From contig JACDBR010000215.1 of the NCBI GenBank assembly GCA_013694825.1, positions 1-8,382 on the forward strand: a DNA stretch of 8,382 bases, given 5' to 3'. Positions 5,389 to 8,382 of the stretch are shown here, one piece after another. The notes beneath the pieces were generated by a model. It did no database searches and was not told the DNA's origin. It saw only the letters and a list, made by a program, of their open reading frames with translations. Source of the stretch: Solirubrobacterales bacterium. Lineage in GTDB: Bacteria; Actinomycetota; Thermoleophilia; Solirubrobacterales; 70-9. Position 1 is the first letter of the stretch, and each line of letters starts with the position of its first letter. The translations under genes were made by a program, and so were the position numbers.

Positions 5389-5400
5389 GCATCGCGATGC
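5389..5400. promoter_or_regulatory. Perfect 12-bp palindrome upstream of the metallopeptidase-like gene
   Basis: GCATCGCGATGC is exactly self-complementary. Its centre is about 45 bases upstream of the inferred transcription start at 5349, a usual place for an activator site. It could equally be a chance palindrome in GC-rich DNA or a small stem at the acylase transcript end. Confidence 0.3.
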
Positions 5401-5427
5401 GAAGCGCTCAGCGTTGCCGGCTGGCTC

Positions 5428-5448
5428 GCACCTCGCCGTTCGAGGCGC
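5428..5448 (-). terminator. Possible terminator hairpin after the acylase gene
   Basis: GCGCCTCG pairs with CGAGGTGC (minus strand, one G-U pair) around a 5-base loop, starting 14 bases after the acylase stop codon. No T-run follows, which is common for actinobacterial stems but leaves the call weak. Confidence 0.4.
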
Positions 5449-5462
5449 CGGCGGCCCGCGCG

Positions 5463-8243
5463 CTAGCGGCCGATCTCGATCACCTGCTGGAAGGTCGGGC
5501 GGTTGATCCAATGGATCGACGGCTGGGTGATCGCGCCTAGCGGCAGATGCTCGACGGCGTCGAAGCACCACTGCGGATCGCCCTGCCCGCAGTCATCGGC
5601 GCCGGCGTAGACCTTCGCGTAGCGGGCGTTGCTTGCCCTGACCAGGCTCCCCAGCAGCCGCTTGCGGCACTTGGCGAGCTTGCCGCCACCGCAGTACACG
5701 CGCGAGTAGCGGTCGCGGACCGGCGCGCCGAGGATCGTCCGCAGGTCCTTCTCGGCGTAGTGATACCAGCCGCCGTTGTAGGCCGAGCCCTGGTTCGAGC
5801 TGGGTTTGTGCGGGGTGTCGTCGGTGCCACGAACCGACTGGATCTGGTTGTAGAGGCCCTTGCCGAGCGTCGGCCTGAACTCGGCCGCGATCAGCTTCGG
5901 CCACCAGGCGTCCATGATCTGGACCGCCCTCGCGTGCTCGTAGGTGCCGTCGTCGTCGGCGTCGCGGCGGTGGGCGCCGTCGCGCAGCCAGGCGCGAAGC
6001 GCCCTGATCGCGCGCCTGGCCGGAGCCGAGACCCGACCGCCGCTCTCGACCACGCGCAGTGCCCATGGCAGCACCTGGCTGCCGCGAAGGTCGACGGTCC
6101 CGGCGTCCTCCATCGCCTGGACGAGCTCGACCAGGTTCATCTTCCGCTGCCCCTTGATCCCGCGCTCGATCCGCTCGTCGAGCGAGTCGGAGCGATAGAC
6201 CGAGCCGTAGGCGTAGTTGTCGTCGGAGGCGGCGTAGCCCTTGGCCTGCTTGTTGTTCCAGCTCGACAGGTAGTCCTGGTCGACTACGTGCGGGTGGGAC
6301 TTCAGCGGCGCCTGGGCGGAGGTCTGGAGCTTCGTGTCGAGCCGCTTCCAGACGAAGCGCTTGGTCCCGAAGACGGGCAGGCTCGGATCGGTGCCCTTGG
6401 GCCGGACCGGGTTCGAGCCGGAGTTGAAGTAGGCGATCTTGTTCTCATTGGCGTAGAACCAGTTGAAGGTGAGGTCGATCTTGTTGGCCGCCTTGAAGAA
6501 CTCCTTCGGCGTGTCCATCTTGCGCGGGTTGTTGAAGTCCGAGAAGCCCAGCACCGAGGGGTCGGTCTCGTGGAAGTAGGTCGAGCGCAGGCGCGTGTAC
6601 GCGTAGGGGGCGCCCTTGATCCGCGCCTTCGCGACGACGATTCCGAGCTTCGTGCGCTGGGTGCGCAGGGTCTCGGTGCCCGGCGGGGTCTGGTCGGCGG
6701 CACTCGGCTTCCAGGCGTTGGTGCGCCGCAGCACGTCGAAGCTCTGGCACTTGCCACGGAAGCGGTAGCCCTTCGACTTGAACGTCGGCCTGCCGCCTTC
6801 GGGCTCGCAGAGCGGGACGGCGTAGGTGTCGACGATGTCCTGACCGGCCGAGGTCGCGCTCCACGCGTAGTCGTCGCCGCGGCCCAGCTGGACGTAGAGG
6901 TTGGTGCCCGGGAAGGCCGTGCCGCGGGCGTCGATCCCCGGCGCCTCGGCCGTGGCCGGAGCGTGGACGTCCTGCTCGGTGAGGATTTGGGGGGTGAAGT
7001 AGGAGACCTGCGGGCCCATCACGGCGATCGGGGTGCCGCTGGCCGACTCTTCGCCGGAGACGAGCAGCGCGTTCGACATCCCACTCTGCTCGAGTAGCGG
7101 CGCCATCACGCTGGCGAGGCCGGGGTACTGGGTCGAGGCCGCGGCCTGACCCCCTCCGGTCGAGGCGACCACGACCTTGGCCTCGCGGACGCTGCCGCGG
7201 TCGGGAAGCGCGGTGCCCTTGGGATCGCGGGGCTCGGTCTGGTAGGGGAAGCGGCGCTTGTGGACCGTGGTCGGCGCCTCGGCGTCGTTGGCCGAGCGGA
7301 AGTCCTCCCAGACCTCGGTGCCGCGGCCCTTGCCGAAGCGCTTGCGGGCCGAAAGCAGCACCTGGGCCGAGTCGAGCTCGCCGCCCCCGCCCTTGCCGAA
7401 GATCCCCGCGACCAGCGCGGCGGTCGCGATCACGTCAGTGACCTTGAAGTCCTCCAGCGGCTGGCCGACTGCCGCGTACTCGCCGGGCAGCTTGGCGGGG
7501 TTGACCCGGGCTTCGGCGATGTAGGCGTTGATCCCGTCGATGTAGTCCTGGACGTCCTGCTGGATCTGCTCGCCCGACTCACCGTAGAGCTCGTCGGCGC
7601 GGTCGTATTGGAGCTGGAGCTCGCGCTCGCGGTAGGGGGTGTCGGCCCAGACGGACTGGTCCATCTCGCGGTTTGACTCCGAGCCGCCGACGAACGAGGA
7701 GAGCTGGGCGCGGCCGGTGTGGCGCAGCACGTCCATGAAGAAGAGACGGTCCTCGGCGGTCGCGTAGCCGATACCGAACATCGCGCCCGAGCGGTCGGAG
7801 CCGTAGATGTGGGGGACGCCGAAATCGGAGTCGCGGACGATCGTGACGTCCGGGCGCGGGCTGTAGGTGCGCTCCGCCTCGCCCGCGGGGACGCCGAAGC
7901 TGGCGTCCTTGAAGTAGTCGGTCAGCGAGCCGCGGTCGAAGCCCGGGTTGTCGTAGGCGTAGACGAGGTCCTCGTACATCTGGATCTGGTCGTCTGAGTG
8001 CGGCGGGCGCTGACCGGTGGCGAAGAAGGCGGCTATGTCGGCGCCGTTCGTGTGTCCGTTCTGGCCGGGCGGGATGATGTTGAGGAAGCCTCCCGCATCG
8101 TCCTCCTGGTAGGCCCCGGGCTCGGGTCCGTCGGGTGGCAGCTGAGCGAGCGCGGCGCTCGGGACGGCGAGCAGCACCGCGGCGAGCGTGGCGGCGAGCG
8201 TGACGAGCAGCGCGCGATTGCGGGCGCGGGACCCTTGGTTCAT
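5463..8243 (-). CDS. Secreted penicillin acylase-family Ntn hydrolase
   Basis: Exported N-terminal-nucleophile amidohydrolase, 926 residues; family members split amide bonds of beta-lactams, acyl-homoserine lactones or lipopeptides after self-cleavage into alpha and beta chains. The signal peptide (1-33) likely ends at ALA-Q34. The alpha chain has RDSDFGVPHIYG (137-148) and GYATAEDRLFFMD (159-171), both family hallmarks. The nucleophile is predicted as Ser390 in GMSNALLVSG, followed by Gln412 exactly at the beta23 position of E. coli penicillin G acylase, FPGTNLYVQLGRGDDYAWS (444-462), and W662-N663-N664, matching the NWNNSP motif with the oxyanion Asn. The residue before Ser390 is Met, whereas classical enzymes have Gly there. 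The C-terminal region carries several Cys pairs, as expected for an exported protein. A good ribosome binding site lies 8 bases before the ATG. Substrate cannot be told; beta-lactam or quorum-signal activity is not implied by the name. Confidence 0.92.
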   Translation of the reverse strand: MNQGSRARNRALLVTLAATLAAVLLAVPSAALAQLPPDGPEPGAYQEDDAGGFLNIIPPGQNGHTNGADIAAFFATGQRPPHSDDQIQMYEDLVYAYDNPGFDRGSLTDYFKDASFGVPAGEAERTYSPRPDVTIVRDSDFGVPHIYGSDRSGAMFGIGYATAEDRLFFMDVLRHTGRAQLSSFVGGSESNREMDQSVWADTPYRERELQLQYDRADELYGESGEQIQQDVQDYIDGINAYIAEARVNPAKLPGEYAAVGQPLEDFKVTDVIATAALVAGIFGKGGGGELDSAQVLLSARKRFGKGRGTEVWEDFRSANDAEAPTTVHKRRFPYQTEPRDPKGTALPDRGSVREAKVVVASTGGGQAAASTQYPGLASVMAPLLEQSGMSNALLVSGEESASGTPIAVMGPQVSYFTPQILTEQDVHAPATAEAPGIDARGTAFPGTNLYVQLGRGDDYAWSATSAGQDIVDTYAVPLCEPEGGRPTFKSKGYRFRGKCQSFDVLRRTNAWKPSAADQTPPGTETLRTQRTKLGIVVAKARIKGAPYAYTRLRSTYFHETDPSVLGFSDFNNPRKMDTPKEFFKAANKIDLTFNWFYANENKIAYFNSGSNPVRPKGTDPSLPVFGTKRFVWKRLDTKLQTSAQAPLKSHPHVVDQDYLSSWNNKQAKGYAASDDNYAYGSVYRSDSLDERIERGIKGQRKMNLVELVQAMEDAGTVDLRGSQVLPWALRVVESGGRVSAPARRAIRALRAWLRDGAHRRDADDDGTYEHARAVQIMDAWWPKLIAAEFRPTLGKGLYNQIQSVRGTDDTPHKPSSNQGSAYNGGWYHYAEKDLRTILGAPVRDRYSRVYCGGGKLAKCRKRLLGSLVRASNARYAKVYAGADDCGQGDPQWCFDAVEHLPLGAITQPSIHWINRPTFQQVIEIGR

Positions 8244-8251
8244 TCGATCAG

Positions 8252-8257
8252 CTCCCT
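8252..8257 (-). promoter_or_regulatory. Ribosome binding site of the acylase gene
   Basis: AGGGAG on the minus strand lies 8 bases before the ATG at 8243, in a longer purine stretch. It fixes the start ahead of the signal peptide. Confidence 0.7.
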
Positions 8258-8295
8258 CTCCACGGTCGCGGCGGCACGGACCCCACCATCAGGCG

Positions 8296-8301
8296 ATCCT
8301 A
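8296..8301 (-). promoter_or_regulatory. Candidate -10 element of the acylase gene
   Basis: TAGGAT (minus strand, TANNNT) would give a leader of about 45 bases. An adjacent TTGACC is too close to act as its -35 and has no -10 at the right distance downstream. The rest of the upstream stretch to the window end shows nothing I can support. Confidence 0.3.
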
Positions 8302-8382
8302 GGTCAAGCGCCGCGGATCGGAGCCGGTTCAGGCCGAGTCGTATCTTCCCTCGGCCGATCGCTCACGCTCCCAGTCGAGCTC

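Noticed and set aside
5547..7097. Long open frame (516 codons) on the plus strand opposite the acylase gene
   Set aside because: It is antisense to a clearly recognisable protein, its translation is Val/Gly/Leu/Arg-rich without any domain, and such frames are expected in GC-rich codon-biased DNA.
8302..8382. Possible start of a divergent plus-strand gene at the right edge (TATCTT at 8342-8347)
   Set aside because: A single -10-like hexamer with no start codon or coding pattern in the remaining bases cannot support a gene.
1..8382. CRISPR arrays, tRNA/rRNA genes, insertion sequences, attachment sites, riboswitches
   Set aside because: No regularly spaced direct repeats, transposase, cloverleaf or terminal inverted repeats were seen by eye; gaps between genes are all below about 175 bp.

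Overview
The window looks like chromosomal DNA from a high-GC actinobacterium. It is very GC-rich by eye, codon third positions are mostly G or C, GTG and TTG starts are frequent, and several start codons sit 6-7 bases after a TANNNT -10 element, as in leaderless actinobacterial transcripts. A CysM/Mec cysteine-biosynthesis pair of the mycobacterial type points the same way. The Thr-Gly-Ala linker in the lipoprotein and the overall gene style would fit Thermoleophilia/Solirubrobacterales, but that placement is a guess. I see no mobile element, CRISPR array, rRNA or tRNA gene, and most of the window reads as ordinary core or near-core sequence.

Region 1 (1-2523, minus strand) is a polar amino acid ABC uptake locus read right to left: a TetR-family regulator, a solute-binding lipoprotein (SBP_bac_3), and an inner-membrane permease (HisM type) that runs off the left edge. 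The ATPase gene would be expected beyond that edge. The 171-bp gap between lipoprotein and permease genes holds two perfect inverted repeats, a likely device for unequal expression of the two proteins.

Region 2 (2524-4560, plus strand) is divergent from region 1. It encodes a CysM-type O-phosphoserine sulfhydrylase, a JAMM metallopeptidase of the Mec (CysO-cysteine peptidase) family, and a small zinc-ribbon/DUF2007-like protein with one C-terminal membrane helix whose start overlaps the mec stop. In Mycobacterium tuberculosis, CysM adds the thiocarboxylated carrier CysO to a PLP-bound aminoacrylate and Mec then cuts cysteine from CysO. No cysO gene is visible here. CysM has Lys where the family has the PLP-loop Asn (TSGN to TSGK).

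Region 3 (4561-8382, minus strand) has two genes. One encodes a 260-residue protein resembling a gluzincin-type (peptidase_MA-like) metalloprotease whose HExxH is degenerate (AERLY), so it is probably a pseudoenzyme; its stop codon lies 6 bp from the convergent zinc-ribbon gene. The other encodes a large exported Ntn hydrolase of the penicillin/AHL acylase family (926 residues, putative nucleophile Ser390). They are separated by a possible terminator hairpin, a perfect 12-bp palindrome and a leaderless-type promoter.

The strongest points for a second look are the TSGK substitution together with the missing CysO, the degenerate metallopeptidase, the repeated TANNNT-N6/7-start pattern, and the palindrome overlapping the cysM promoter and start.
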